A stretch of 64,000 nucleotides of DNA from JBGSIC01 sp041751875 (lineage in GTDB: Bacteria; Bdellovibrionota; FAC87; UBA2466; JACKAF01). The translations under genes and the position numbers were made by a program. The notes below the pieces were generated by a model. The model searched no databases, was not told the origin of the DNA, and was given only the letters and a program-made list of their open reading frames with translations. The stretch covers positions 62,001-126,000 of the forward strand of contig JBGSIC010000016.1 of the NCBI GenBank assembly GCA_041751875.1, written 5' to 3'. Of the stretch, positions 7,525 to 16,141 are shown piece by piece (within the stretch, counting starts at the first letter, position 1; every line of letters begins with the position of its first letter).

Positions 7525-8540
7525 AGCAAAAACTCTTAGTAACGCGCACTGATCGCTTAGGCGATGTGCTGCTTTCTTTGCCCGTTTTTCAGTATCTCCG
7601 TCACTACCTTCCTGAGTGCGAAATTCACTTTCTTTGTCGCGAAGACTATGCGGAATTAGTGAGCCCCTACCTGAGTTCTTTGTACGTGAAGGCGATCCGC
7701 ACCGAATTTTCAGGGGTGTGGGCTCTTCAAGAGGCGTTGCGCACCGAACATTACAGTGCAGGTCTTTATCTTTACGGTGACTTGCGTTTGGCCACGGCAT
7801 CCGTAGCCGCTCGCATTCCTCGTCGCGTCGGCCCATTCTCCAAACCCTGGTCTTATCTCCTGTACAATAAGGGGCTGCGCCAACAACGCTCGACGTGTGA
7901 ACGACACGAGGCGGAGTACAACCTCGAGCTTGCTCAACATCTTGTGGGGAAGCTAATAGGGGAAGAGCCCGAGTTTCAAAATGCCCTGGATCCGATCACC
8001 CTTCCTGTAAATGTAGCGGCTAAGGCGAAAGCCGACGCTACCCTTTCGCGTCTGGGATTAACGGAAAAAGGCTTTTTCGTTTTGCACCCCGGAATGGGAG
8101 GAAGTGCTCGCAACCTTTCGGCCCAAGGCTATATTGAGTGGCTTCCCGCCTTAACGGCCTTACTCGGTGTACCCGCTGTTTTGTCAGTCGGCCCCGCTTC
8201 AGCGGATAAAAGTTTCGCAAGCGCTCTTTTGGCCGCCGTTCCCTCTTTGCCGGTTATTCAGGATTTAAGACTTACGGAGCTCATGGAAGTCTTCCGCCAA
8301 GCCAAACAAGTCATTGCGCCTAGCACCGGCCCCTTACACTTAGCTCACTACGCCGGCACCGACACGCTAGGAATTTATCCTCCCGACGGGACCGAGCGCC
8401 AAGAACGTTGGCGCCCCTGGGGTGGTTCCGGCCACTCCCGGATTTTGGTGGGGAAACCCGGGATGAGCACCCCAAACGGCCCCCTCCAGGAGGGCTATCT
8501 AGGTCTGGACGCCTGGCAGAACCAGGTCATTACCGTCTAA
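7512..8540 (+). CDS. Glycosyltransferase family 9, LPS heptosyltransferase-like
   Basis: The 342-residue GT-B enzyme starts with GTG, 13 bases before the meaB stop. The N-terminal TRTDRLGDVLLSLP and the C-terminal VLHPGMGGSARNL and STGPLHLAHYAGTDTLGIYPP are typical of GT9 ADP-heptose:LPS heptosyltransferases. It should transfer a heptose (or a related sugar) to the inner core of LPS at the cytoplasmic face. The HldA-like kinase gene 600 bases downstream, which makes the ADP-heptose precursor, supports this. It is convergent with the beta-barrel gene, overlapping by 4 bases. Confidence 0.87.
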   Translation: MARLKQKLLVTRTDRLGDVLLSLPVFQYLRHYLPECEIHFLCREDYAELVSPYLSSLYVKAIRTEFSGVWALQEALRTEHYSAGLYLYGDLRLATASVAARIPRRVGPFSKPWSYLLYNKGLRQQRSTCERHEAEYNLELAQHLVGKLIGEEPEFQNALDPITLPVNVAAKAKADATLSRLGLTEKGFFVLHPGMGGSARNLSAQGYIEWLPALTALLGVPAVLSVGPASADKSFASALLAAVPSLPVIQDLRLTELMEVFRQAKQVIAPSTGPLHLAHYAGTDTLGIYPPDGTERQERWRPWGGSGHSRILVGKPGMSTPNGPLQEGYLGLDAWQNQVITV

Positions 8541-9010
8541 AAAACAAACCGAAACGATGCGAAAACAATCTTAAAAAGAAATTCATAGCCGTCGACCTTA
8601 GAGAGAATCACTGAGGGCGCATAGGCGATTGAATCGGTCAAAGCAAAGCGCTTTCCCAAATTAAATCCGAAAGCGAGGCCAGTATCGAGTGTGTTGTTTG
8701 AAACTCCGACATATCCGGAAAGGAAAAAGCTATCTACAAGTTCATCCTCGAAAGGAAAGTTCAGGGTTGGTCCGACAAGAATAGTGAATGCGGTATCCCC
8801 ACCTCCCACCGCGAAGGAAGATTGGGTTCCTACCTGGAATCCGGATGCGACCAAGTAATGGTAGTCACCCATAACAGCAAAGGTGGCGGTCCCACCGGAA
8901 ATAGCCAATGCTGCACCACTGGTCCCGAGCCCCAATTCATGCTTTGCCCCAGCTGCAAAACAGGAGATGGATAAAAGCCAGGCAGTCATCATTTTCATAA
9001 GCAATTTCAT
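8537..9010 (-). CDS. Small exported outer-membrane beta-barrel-like protein
   Basis: The 157-residue product has a signal peptide (about residues 1-20, ending AAGA). Amphipathic beta-strands with glycine turns follow, and the chain ends FASFRFVF with a terminal phenylalanine, as in outer-membrane barrels. I chose ATG 9010 rather than an upstream in-frame start because an AAGGTGA ribosome site lies 7-9 bases before it and the signal peptide begins there. It resembles the protein at 4649-5125 in size and strand pattern. No family or function recognised. Confidence 0.68.
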   Translation of the reverse strand: MKLLMKMMTAWLLSISCFAAGAKHELGLGTSGAALAISGGTATFAVMGDYHYLVASGFQVGTQSSFAVGGGDTAFTILVGPTLNFPFEDELVDSFFLSGYVGVSNNTLDTGLAFGFNLGKRFALTDSIAYAPSVILSKVDGYEFLFKIVFASFRFVF

Positions 9011-9129
9011 GCACTTCACCTTGTTCCGAACCCTAACAAATAGGGGGACGACGGGCAACTTAAGAGAAATTTGCGATCTATTTGGCAAGAACTCACAAAC
9101 CAACTACATTCGGCGTCTTGGAGTGCAAT

Positions 9130-10125
9130 TTGAGTTTCGATGTTCGCTCATTTAAAGAACGCCACTTGATTGTGGCCGGGGAAATTGGGGTCGATGAGTA
9201 CCTTTTTGGAGGTGCCACTCGCATCAGCCCGGAAGCTCCGGTGCCTGTGGTGGAAGTGGAATCACAGGCTGTGAAACTGGGGCTTGCGGCTAACGTTGCT
9301 CAAAACGTTTGCTCCCTGGGAGCTAAAACCACGCTCTTAAGTGTTCGCGGACAGGACGCTGCAGGCGAAGAAATTAGCCGATTAATCCGCGAAGCAGGCA
9401 TTGATCAATCCGTTTTGATTGAGGACCCTAGTCGTCCCACTATGCGAAAAGTCCGTGTGCTGGCGGGAAAGCAACATGTTGTTCGCGTTGACTATGAAAA
9501 GACCCACAGCCTTGACGTGGGAGTAGCGAAAAAGTTTAGGGAAACACTTTGCGACTTGTTGCCGTCGAGTGACGGCGTCATTTTACAAGACTACGGCAAG
9601 GGACTTTGGACAACTGACGTCGTAAGCTTTATCCAACACGCGCGTTCCCACAAAAAGCCGGTGTTCGTGGATCCGAGCCGACTAAGCGCCGCCAGTCTGT
9701 ATCACGGTTGTACGCTCTTGAGTCCCAACGCACAGGAAGCCGCCTATCTCGCCGGGAATAGTTTACACGCCCCTTCCGTTCGGGGTAATGAAGATAGTGT
9801 TTTAGAAGGTTTTGGTCGTTCGATTTTGCGAGACACGGATGCCGAACATGTGATTATCACGTGTGGGGCGTGGGGAATGGTTTCTCTCTCGAAAGAGGAT
9901 CCCACGTTAAAGCGCATTCCGACTTTCGCCAAAGAGGTTTTTGATGTGACGGGTGCAGGAGATACCGTCATCGCCGTGTTGGCGCTAGCGCAAGTTAGCG
10001 GAAGGACACTGGTGGAAAGCATGCACCTGGCTAACGCGGCCGCCGGCATTGTCGTAGGTCGTATTGGTACTTCGTTTGTAACTCCGGAAGAGTTGCAACA
10101 CGCTCCTCGAGAAGTTTTGCTGTAA
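9130..10125 (+). CDS. hldA: D-glycero-beta-D-manno-heptose 7-phosphate kinase (HldA-like)
   Basis: A PfkB/ribokinase-family sugar kinase of about 331 residues. Signatures include GEIGVDEYLFGGATRISPEAP near the N-terminus, typical of the HldE/RfaE kinase domain, and the ATP and anion-hole motif DVTGAGDT (272-279). It has no C-terminal nucleotidyltransferase domain, so it corresponds to HldA rather than bifunctional HldE. A separate HldC-type enzyme must act elsewhere. It phosphorylates heptose 7-phosphate at C1 in the ADP-heptose route. The start is uncertain: I prefer TTG 9130, with a TTGGAG ribosome site 7 bases upstream and the expected N-terminus; TTG 9082 is possible. tRNA-Gln follows 5 bases after the stop. 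Confidence 0.83.
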   Translation: MSFDVRSFKERHLIVAGEIGVDEYLFGGATRISPEAPVPVVEVESQAVKLGLAANVAQNVCSLGAKTTLLSVRGQDAAGEEISRLIREAGIDQSVLIEDPSRPTMRKVRVLAGKQHVVRVDYEKTHSLDVGVAKKFRETLCDLLPSSDGVILQDYGKGLWTTDVVSFIQHARSHKKPVFVDPSRLSAASLYHGCTLLSPNAQEAAYLAGNSLHAPSVRGNEDSVLEGFGRSILRDTDAEHVIITCGAWGMVSLSKEDPTLKRIPTFAKEVFDVTGAGDTVIAVLALAQVSGRTLVESMHLANAAAGIVVGRIGTSFVTPEELQHAPREVLL

Positions 10126-10130
10126 AGCAA

Positions 10131-10204
10131 TGGGGGATCGTCTAACGGTAGGACAGTAGACTCTGACTCTACCAGTCTAGGTTCGAATCCTAGTCCCCCA
10201 GCCA
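10131..10204 (+). tRNA. tRNA-Gln (anticodon CUG)
   Basis: A complete cloverleaf: acceptor stem TGGGGGA (10131-10137) with TCCCCCA (10194-10200), a D arm GTC/GAC, and an anticodon stem GTAGA/TCTAC enclosing the loop CTCTGAC, so the anticodon is CTG. The T arm contains GGTTCGAATCC, and the discriminator G is followed by an encoded CCA. The UGGGG start and GCCA end are typical of glutamine tRNAs. Confidence 0.95.
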
Positions 10205-10345
10205 GAATAAGCTCGCGCCTACAGATAACTGAATGGTGCTCACTGCGCGCGCGCGCTTTCAAGAAGTCCTGCTTGAAAAGTTTTCTACCCAGCACTCGCG
10301 AAACAGTATTTGAACTGCGAACTATCCAAGCCGCTCGCGTACATT

Positions 10346-10371
10346 GTCCCCCAGCCAGAATAAGCTCGCGC
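10346..10371 (+). repeat. Duplicate of the tRNA-Gln 3' end plus 14 flanking bases
   Basis: These 26 bases repeat 10193-10218 exactly: the last 12 bases of the tRNA gene including CCA, plus 14 bases downstream. The copies are offset by 153 bases. After the identical block the flanks stay loosely similar (GAATGGTGCTC versus GAACGGCTCTC). The rest of a second tRNA is absent. The arrangement looks like an attachment-site duplication with almost nothing left between, or a tandem duplication that has decayed. Confidence 0.7.
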
Positions 10372-10403
10372 TTTCTGACTAGTGAACGGCTCTCGCCCCC
10401 CCT

Positions 10404-11348
10404 CTAATTCCCACCCGTTTTAGACACTCGCGTACTTGAAGTGAGACTAGGCCATAAATGGGTCGCAACAAGAGCAAGTGCGACGGTGTAACGATCCGCA
10501 ATCAGTTCAAACCAATTGACCCAGGGCCCTTCGGTTCCCACCGCGTTGGTATTTAATTCGATAGCCAACCAGTCATCAGCTTGCTTCATCATATCGATAG
10601 AACAATACCCCACCCCGTGTTCCATCAAAAACCGTCCTAAGTTTCGCAACTGAGTGGCAAGCCTCGGTGTTGGTTCAAAGAGACTAACGCCGGGTTTTTT
10701 TCGCAATCCTAGATACTGTTTCATTTCTTCGAGTCGCTCGACCGGAGGGGAATCCAAATAGTAAGTGCAAATTATTGTTTCTCCCAATAAATGGGCTTTA
10801 TAGGTCTTAGGATCTTCCCGCAATATCGGACAAAATACATCCCCACTCCCCCAAGCCAAGGTACCGATCTTTTCGCGCGACAGCAGAGTAATTTCTTTTC
10901 CCTGAAAAGACTCCTGTTTCTTGAGAAGAAGGGTATCCACTTTCCATCTTTCAAACAGGGATAAAAGTTCGGTATGGTTTTTGGGATGCGCGTAAGGCAT
11001 CACGGGAAAGCCCGCTGCGGCGGCAAGTTGCAAACGCTCGAGACGATTTAAATTATTTAACCCCAGGCAGGCGGCCCCTTTCAGCATTCCTGGGTTGGGT
11101 AACGTGTGATGAGTAATAATAAGGTCCTGAGGGAGAAACGCCTCGCCCCCCATTTCATCCATTTTTAGAGGAACAGAGTTGATACGCTGGGCTCTCAGAC
11201 GTCGGCTAACGGTTTGGAGCATCCGGGTGACTTCGGGGCGAGTTTGGTAAAAGGCATTCACGAGATAAAGCCGAGGCCGTTTGCTCAAGCGTTTCCGAGA
11301 AAGTTTACGAAGGATTCGTTTGATTCGCCCCAGTCCACGAATACGCAT
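10404..11348 (-). CDS. ATP-grasp-like protein
   Basis: The 314-residue product has a basic N-terminus and then a fold resembling ATP-grasp ligases. It has a pre-ATP-grasp region ending near GLNNLNRLERLQLAAAAGFPVMP, a lysine-bearing strand LLLKKQESFQGKE, and the C-terminal metal-binding strand AIELNTNAVG with Glu and Asn, as in RimK-type enzymes. ATP-grasp enzymes usually join a carboxylate to an amine or thiol through an acyl-phosphate. The substrate is unknown. The gene follows the threonine-synthase-like gene with a 6-base gap, so they are one operon. The pairing suggests ligation of an unusual amino acid, which is inference. Confidence 0.6.
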   Translation of the reverse strand: MRIRGLGRIKRILRKLSRKRLSKRPRLYLVNAFYQTRPEVTRMLQTVSRRLRAQRINSVPLKMDEMGGEAFLPQDLIITHHTLPNPGMLKGAACLGLNNLNRLERLQLAAAAGFPVMPYAHPKNHTELLSLFERWKVDTLLLKKQESFQGKEITLLSREKIGTLAWGSGDVFCPILREDPKTYKAHLLGETIICTYYLDSPPVERLEEMKQYLGLRKKPGVSLFEPTPRLATQLRNLGRFLMEHGVGYCSIDMMKQADDWLAIELNTNAVGTEGPWVNWFELIADRYTVALALVATHLWPSLTSSTRVSKTGGN

Positions 11349-11354
11349 TTAGGC

Positions 11355-12560
11355 TCACCTACTCTTTGGGAAAACAGCCGGATTCAGATGCCTCTCAAAA
11401 AAAGGGAGCGTATCGTCGAACGTCTTTTGAGGGAAAGGAGCCCTTCGTCCCGAACAATTAATCACGACAGTCTCGCTGGGCTTGATGATTTTCTGCTTTA
11501 GAAGTTTCAAGTAACCGGCAAACGCGACCGCTGACGCCGGCTCCATCGAAATGCCTTCGTTTTTAGCCATCCAGTACAAAGTCCGAAAGGCTTCCTCATC
11601 CGTCACCGATTCAAGCGTCCCACCACCGCCATTCATCACAGTAGAGAAAAAGTGATAGGCGTCGCCGGGGCATCCCGTCGCCAGGGCGGGGATTGCGGTC
11701 TTAGGTTGCAGGACATTTTCTACACAAACGGCGTTGCTTTTAAAGCTCTCTACCAAAGGCGCACAGCCCTGCACCTGAATGCCCGCAATTTGGGGAATTT
11801 TGTCGACAAGCCCCATCTCCAAGAGTTCCCGAAAACCAAGCCATACGCCGATTGCCCCTAGGCCGCCGCTCAGCGATTGGACGTACCAATCCGGGGCAAA
11901 AAAAGCGCGGCCTTCTTTTTCTCCCAACTGTTCTGCTATTTCGAAAGCCAAAGTCTTCATTGACTCACGCGCGGCGACCTCTTTTATCCCCTGGTCAAAG
12001 TGGTAGGAGTGGCGTCTGGCAAACTCATTCGCTCTTTTTTTGATTTCGTCGTAGGTCCCCTCCTCAACGATAACTTTGGCACCGTAGAGCAATACCTCCC
12101 GACGTTTCTCGTCGCTCACTTCATGATTAAAAAATACCCACAACTTGATCTTCGCCTTAGCGGCGAGCGCGGCGTACGCAAGTGCAGCATTGCCGGTGGA
12201 AGCGATAACGACTTCTTTTATTCCCTTTTCTCGGCAAAGTGAAAGGGCGACGGCTGCTTGCCGATCTTTGAAGGAGCCCGTAGGATTTCTGCGCTCATCT
12301 TTGATCCAGATCTGAACGGCGCCAGTGCCTTCTCGTAAAGCAGGACAATCCAACAAAGGGGTTCCCCCAACGTTCACAGAAACGACCTGGGATACATCCG
12401 CTAGGGGGAGAAGTTCTTTGTAGCGCCACAACGTAAACGGCCGTTTAGCGAGATCCCTTTTCCAAGTGTCAGCAATTTGAGAGTACGCGTATCTTCCCCC
12501 CCATTGTTGAAAGAAATCTGCAGGACTAGCAGCAAGTATTTTTTTTAGCGCGTTCGGCAT
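11355..12560 (-). CDS. Threonine synthase-like PLP-dependent enzyme (fold type II)
   Basis: The 401-residue enzyme has the PLP lysine Lys98 in NPTGSFKDRQA, a following STGNAALAYAA loop that binds the cofactor and substrate, and SLSGGLGAIG as the phosphate-binding loop. These fit threonine synthase and its relatives (threonine dehydratase, cysteine synthase-like). Threonine synthase proper converts O-phosphohomoserine to threonine. The absence of nearby thrA/thrB and the coupling to an ATP-grasp gene make a specialised beta- or gamma-replacement enzyme equally possible. It starts at ATG 12560 and is the first gene of the pair. Confidence 0.78.
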   Translation of the reverse strand: MPNALKKILAASPADFFQQWGGRYAYSQIADTWKRDLAKRPFTLWRYKELLPLADVSQVVSVNVGGTPLLDCPALREGTGAVQIWIKDERRNPTGSFKDRQAAVALSLCREKGIKEVVIASTGNAALAYAALAAKAKIKLWVFFNHEVSDEKRREVLLYGAKVIVEEGTYDEIKKRANEFARRHSYHFDQGIKEVAARESMKTLAFEIAEQLGEKEGRAFFAPDWYVQSLSGGLGAIGVWLGFRELLEMGLVDKIPQIAGIQVQGCAPLVESFKSNAVCVENVLQPKTAIPALATGCPGDAYHFFSTVMNGGGGTLESVTDEEAFRTLYWMAKNEGISMEPASAVAFAGYLKLLKQKIIKPSETVVINCSGRRAPFPQKTFDDTLPFFERHLNPAVFPKSR

Positions 12561-12772
12561 GACTTGATTGGGTGATTCTTAACAATACGCTGCTTGCGCC
12601 ATGTTGCGTTAAGACAAAAATACTTAGCCCAGTCCCACTGACTTGGAGTCAATCTCATGCGACGCATCCAAGTAAAAATGATGCGCTCTCTCTACCCGCT
12701 CTTCGGCCTCGGTTGTCACTCAGTTTGGACTTGTTTGACAACCCACTCTAGGCTCGCCATCGTCCTTATCAT

Positions 12773-13585
12773 ATGAAGAGCAATTTGCGATTTTTCCTGC
12801 CTGGTTTGATGTTTCTTCTCAGCCTTGGGTCTCAGCCTGTCTTTGCAGATGACGAGCTGCTTATTCCCGAAGGCGAACCCAAAGTGGAAGAAGAGGTTCC
12901 TTCGCCCCGGTCAGCTACTCCGGAGGAAGAACTCAAGGCAGCCGACAAAATCACAGATCCCGTTGAAACACCCACGGCTGAAGCCGAAGACACGCTTCAG
13001 GAATATAATCCGCCTGACGAAATGCCCACCGAAGAACCGAAAGTGGGAGTGGAAGCCCTGCAAGGAGAACGGATTGCGTACATGGGAATTGGTTTGCTTG
13101 GCGGTCTCAATATCCCCGATTCCACCATTCGCAACGTACCGGCTCCTTTCACCCTATCGGTAAACAAAACCCTGCGCCTTTTGGTGGGACTCGCAGGTGA
13201 CTTTCCTTTGGACCCGTTTTTCTCGTTCCGCCCGGAACTTAAAATGATTGGAAAGTTGGGAAACACCTACATCACTTTGCCGCTTCTCTTGAAGGTGAAA
13301 CACGAAATAGACGCCGGCACGTCTTTCTACGCTCTTGGTGGTCCGGCACCAGCAATACGCATCACAAGTTCCACTAACAAACTCGTCGATCTCACCGTGG
13401 ATGTGGGTGGCGGCGTGGAGATTGAAGCAACGCCGTCTGTAACTGTGACGGTGGATATCCGCTACTCTGTCGGACTTTTTAGCTACCGTACGGAGAACCC
13501 GGTGAGCTTCGGCATGCCTGCGGGACAGAATATCACGTTCCAGCACCGCGGTTTTCAATTCACCGTTGGACTATTGTTTTATTGA
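12773..13585 (+). CDS. Exported protein with acidic proline-rich linker and beta-barrel domain
   Basis: The 270-residue product has a signal peptide (1-25, ending VFA). Residues 26-95 are acidic and rich in Pro, Glu and Thr, probably disordered. From about residue 100 there are alternating amphipathic strands (GIGLLGGLNIP, LRLLVGLAGDFPL, VTVTVDIRYSVGLF) ending FTVGLLFY with an aromatic C-terminus. This suggests an outer-membrane beta-barrel anchored behind a periplasmic linker. No family recognised. The start follows a 210-base non-coding region that is divergent from the PLP enzyme gene. Confidence 0.65.
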   Translation: MKSNLRFFLPGLMFLLSLGSQPVFADDELLIPEGEPKVEEEVPSPRSATPEEELKAADKITDPVETPTAEAEDTLQEYNPPDEMPTEEPKVGVEALQGERIAYMGIGLLGGLNIPDSTIRNVPAPFTLSVNKTLRLLVGLAGDFPLDPFFSFRPELKMIGKLGNTYITLPLLLKVKHEIDAGTSFYALGGPAPAIRITSSTNKLVDLTVDVGGGVEIEATPSVTVTVDIRYSVGLFSYRTENPVSFGMPAGQNITFQHRGFQFTVGLLFY

Positions 13586-13738
13586 GAATCGAGTTTATTA
13601 GCGCCGACAATAAAACATGATGCTTTGTGGCTTGAGAAGCCCTTCTCAGGCTTTTAATCTTTCACACCGTTGGGGCTCTCTTAGCTTCACCGCCCCAACG
13701 CTTTAAACGTTGTTTCACTATTTACTTTAGGAGTTCTT

Positions 13739-14182
13739 ATGAAGTGCATGGGCTTATTTGTATTCGCTCTTTTCTCGGCAACTAGTTTTGCCATCGCCCC
13801 TTTCTCGGATGGATCTTACGAAGGTAAAGGGTACTGGAAGGATGTTAAGGGTGGTAAGGGGACCTACACGGCTTCGATCACAATCAACGGAGCAGAATTC
13901 ACTTCAAAACTAGTGCTCGATTCAGGAGAAGTGATTGAAGAAGCGGGTGAGGTCAAGATGGAAGACACAGGCTTCTATACCATCGTCGACAAACGCACTG
14001 GTCTGCCCACTGCTAAAGGCTACTGCGGTTCCGTCTGGTGCCATACGGTCGGTAAAACGCAAGACGGCGTGTTTGAAGAAACAATGGCGCAAAAAGGAGA
14101 CCAAATTTTCCGCTTGGGATCTTCCAAGATGGTGAAGGTTGGTCACTTCATGTGGGAAGATGCTTTGAACAAAGTTCGATAG
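13739..14182 (+). CDS. Exported protein, unknown
   Basis: The 147-residue product has a signal peptide ending SFA (about residues 1-18). A small beta-rich domain follows, with sequences such as GSYEGKGYWKDVKGGKGTYT and two cysteines seven residues apart (GYCGSVWCH has a C-x4-C pair) that could form a disulfide in the periplasm. I recognise no family. A TAGGAG ribosome site precedes ATG 13739, and an intrinsic terminator follows about 30 bases after the stop. Confidence 0.65.
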   Translation: MKCMGLFVFALFSATSFAIAPFSDGSYEGKGYWKDVKGGKGTYTASITINGAEFTSKLVLDSGEVIEEAGEVKMEDTGFYTIVDKRTGLPTAKGYCGSVWCHTVGKTQDGVFEETMAQKGDQIFRLGSSKMVKVGHFMWEDALNKVR

Positions 14183-14211
14183 TACCACCAAGCGTCAAGC
14201 GACGCTTTAAA

Positions 14212-14243
14212 GAGGCGGACCCTCCCGGGTTCGCCTCTTTTTT
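14212..14243 (+). terminator. Intrinsic terminator
   Basis: A stem of about 11 bp (GAGGCGgACCC with GGGTtCGCCTC, one mismatch) closes a short loop and is followed by T6. It ends the 13739-14182 transcript. On the opposite strand it lacks a strong T run except for the upstream AAA, so it serves mainly the plus strand. Confidence 0.85.
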
Positions 14244-15753
14244 ACCGAAGCTGAAGAATACTGATCAACGGTTGCCCTGCGCCGCCGAGAATCGTCTCGA
14301 TAGAATATCGGGAGGGATCTAAGCCTGTGACAAGGCCCTTTTCCACCTGGTGGCTTGTCCAGAAAACAAAATATCCTCCTCGCGAGAGGATTTTCTTAAT
14401 TTGCTCTGCATTCACGATTTGCTTTCCCACCTGCGCAACTTCAAACGAGGGGGACTTCTGAGCAAAGTAACGCATTGGTTGATAAATCCAAAAATCTTCC
14501 GCTACCACAAGCGTGGGGCGCCCTTCTTGCCGCTGGGAAATGAGATCAAAAGCCTGGCGCTTCGGATCAATCGCTGCCGTTTGATAAAGCAAATGCGAAC
14601 GCCCTCCCGTTTCCACAAACTTGTTGATGAATCCCGACGCGAACAACAGCAGAAACAAAGCCGAAACAAAAAAAGCACCTACGACCAAATGCTGCTCTCT
14701 CTCTTTTCCAACAAAGGCCCCCCATAGCAAGTAAAGGCAATACAATGTGGGGATAACAATAAAGAGCGCGTAGCGTTGCGTCCCGGGGTGCACGCCGAGC
14801 AGACCACCTACCAAATAAAATGCGATGATCGAGAGTATCCAACCAATGACAACCGCCATCGCGCGCGTGTCTTTTCTCTTTGCCAAACGGGTTAGTCCGA
14901 TTCCGAGAGCACCTAAGAATGCAAAAGCCATCAAGAGATTAGCCACAAAAGCCCACGGCGGAGAAAGGGGTCCGGCAAAATCCTGAACGACAGTGACACC
15001 TGACAAAACTGCGCAAAAATAATAAACAAACATCAGAAAGACACCCGGGTGAGTCAGGTGGTGCGCGATCACGAGGAGGTTAAATCTATCGGGAACGTAG
15101 AGAAAGATGGAAACAATACCTGCGATGCAAAACGCGACGCCCGCCTTTAGCCAGACTTGTTTTTGTTTGTGGTTGAGCTTCGGATCGAACCAAACATGGT
15201 GGCCAAAGGCTGCGAGAAGAAGGGGTGTGAGAAAAATATTCACAGGATGAATCAAAAGCCCTGTGGTGTAGGCAAGTAGCAAACTAAACTTTTCCCCTCG
15301 TAAAGCGCTCGTCAAAGCCCAAACCGCCGTCAGCCCCATGAGGCCCTGCTCAATATACAAACGCGAATAAACAAGATGTATCGGCGCACACGCGACGAGA
15401 ACAGTAACCGCCATCGCCCCGCGGCGACTCATGACTCTCCGCAAACAGAACCAGGTAAGGACGACCATGGCCAGTCCCCAGAACAAAGCAGGAAGGCGCA
15501 GAGTGAGAATGGTCGGTGGCAACGCCATGAAAAACGGCATTCCCATGGCGACAAAAAGCGGGCTCATCTTTTTTCCGGTGGGAACATCCCAGGAGACTTC
15601 GCGGCCCGCAAGAAGGTCATAGATCATGTTGCCAATAAGCGCTTCATCGCCACTCAAACCGGGAATGTGGGAAAGGTAGATTACCCGCAAACCCAAGCTG
15701 AATAAGAGAAGCAAGGAAGCCGCACCAACGAAGATTTTTTCTTTTTCACTCAT
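14242..15753 (-). CDS. GT39/PMT-type membrane glycosyltransferase
   Basis: A 503-residue integral membrane protein with roughly ten or more hydrophobic segments. In the first periplasmic loop it has PGLSGDEALIGN, the Asp-Glu pair typical of dolichyl-phosphate-mannose-type glycosyltransferases (GT-C fold, PMT_2/ArnT-like). It should use a polyprenyl-phosphate sugar to glycosylate lipid or protein on the outer side of the inner membrane. The frame extends to 15819, but those first 22 residues are polar and unlike the family, so I start at ATG 15753. It is the third such enzyme in the window, with 38527-40101 and 42406-44064. Confidence 0.75.
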   Translation of the reverse strand: MSEKEKIFVGAASLLLLFSLGLRVIYLSHIPGLSGDEALIGNMIYDLLAGREVSWDVPTGKKMSPLFVAMGMPFFMALPPTILTLRLPALFWGLAMVVLTWFCLRRVMSRRGAMAVTVLVACAPIHLVYSRLYIEQGLMGLTAVWALTSALRGEKFSLLLAYTTGLLIHPVNIFLTPLLLAAFGHHVWFDPKLNHKQKQVWLKAGVAFCIAGIVSIFLYVPDRFNLLVIAHHLTHPGVFLMFVYYFCAVLSGVTVVQDFAGPLSPPWAFVANLLMAFAFLGALGIGLTRLAKRKDTRAMAVVIGWILSIIAFYLVGGLLGVHPGTQRYALFIVIPTLYCLYLLWGAFVGKEREQHLVVGAFFVSALFLLLFASGFINKFVETGGRSHLLYQTAAIDPKRQAFDLISQRQEGRPTLVVAEDFWIYQPMRYFAQKSPSFEVAQVGKQIVNAEQIKKILSRGGYFVFWTSHQVEKGLVTGLDPSRYSIETILGGAGQPLISILQLR

Positions 15754-15924
15754 TTCTGTTCTTTGCGAGCAAGTATAATCGAGTGCTCTGCTCTGGTCAC
15801 TCTCGAGGAACGTCACCAAACCTCCTTCCTTTCCCCTTTACAGCCATTTCGCGCAGGTTTAGTAATGCTTCTTAGGGCGTTTCTATTTAATCAGGATACG
15901 CCCGTTACTTTTAAGGAGGCCAAC

Positions 15925-16122
15925 ATGGCTAAATCGAAGAAGATGGAATCGTTGATTGTAGGTAGCAAAGCCAAAGGGGTTTTGAAGAAAGCCAATTGCA
16001 ACGTGGCTGGAGATGCCTTTGATGGATTGAACAATGTTGTTTATTGGTATCTTGAGCAGGCTGCTAAGCGCGCCAAGGCCAACGGTCGCAAGACAGTTCG
16101 CGCCCATGATTTCGTAGTCTAA
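15925..16122 (+). CDS. Bacterial histone-fold DNA-binding protein (Bd0055-like), paralogue 2
   Basis: This 65-residue basic protein has the layout helix 1 (about 10-22), loop with NVAGD, long helix 2 (about 30-54), loop NGRKTVR and short helix 3 (AHDF). The pattern SLIVGSKAKG near the start and the RAKANGRKTVRAHDF end are close to what I recall of Bdellovibrio histone Bd0055, so this copy is probably its orthologue. The start at 15925 is fixed by an AAGGAGGC ribosome site just upstream and by similarity to paralogue 1; the frame open to 15763 is not coding. It stands alone and is divergent from the GT39 gene. Confidence 0.92.
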   Translation: MAKSKKMESLIVGSKAKGVLKKANCNVAGDAFDGLNNVVYWYLEQAAKRAKANGRKTVRAHDFVV

Positions 16123-16141
16123 CGTTACGTCTTTGCAGCGG

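Noticed and set aside
10219..10345. Possible second, degenerate tRNA before the duplicated 3' end
   Set aside because: Only the 3' end is duplicated; no acceptor, D or anticodon arms can be folded in the spacer.
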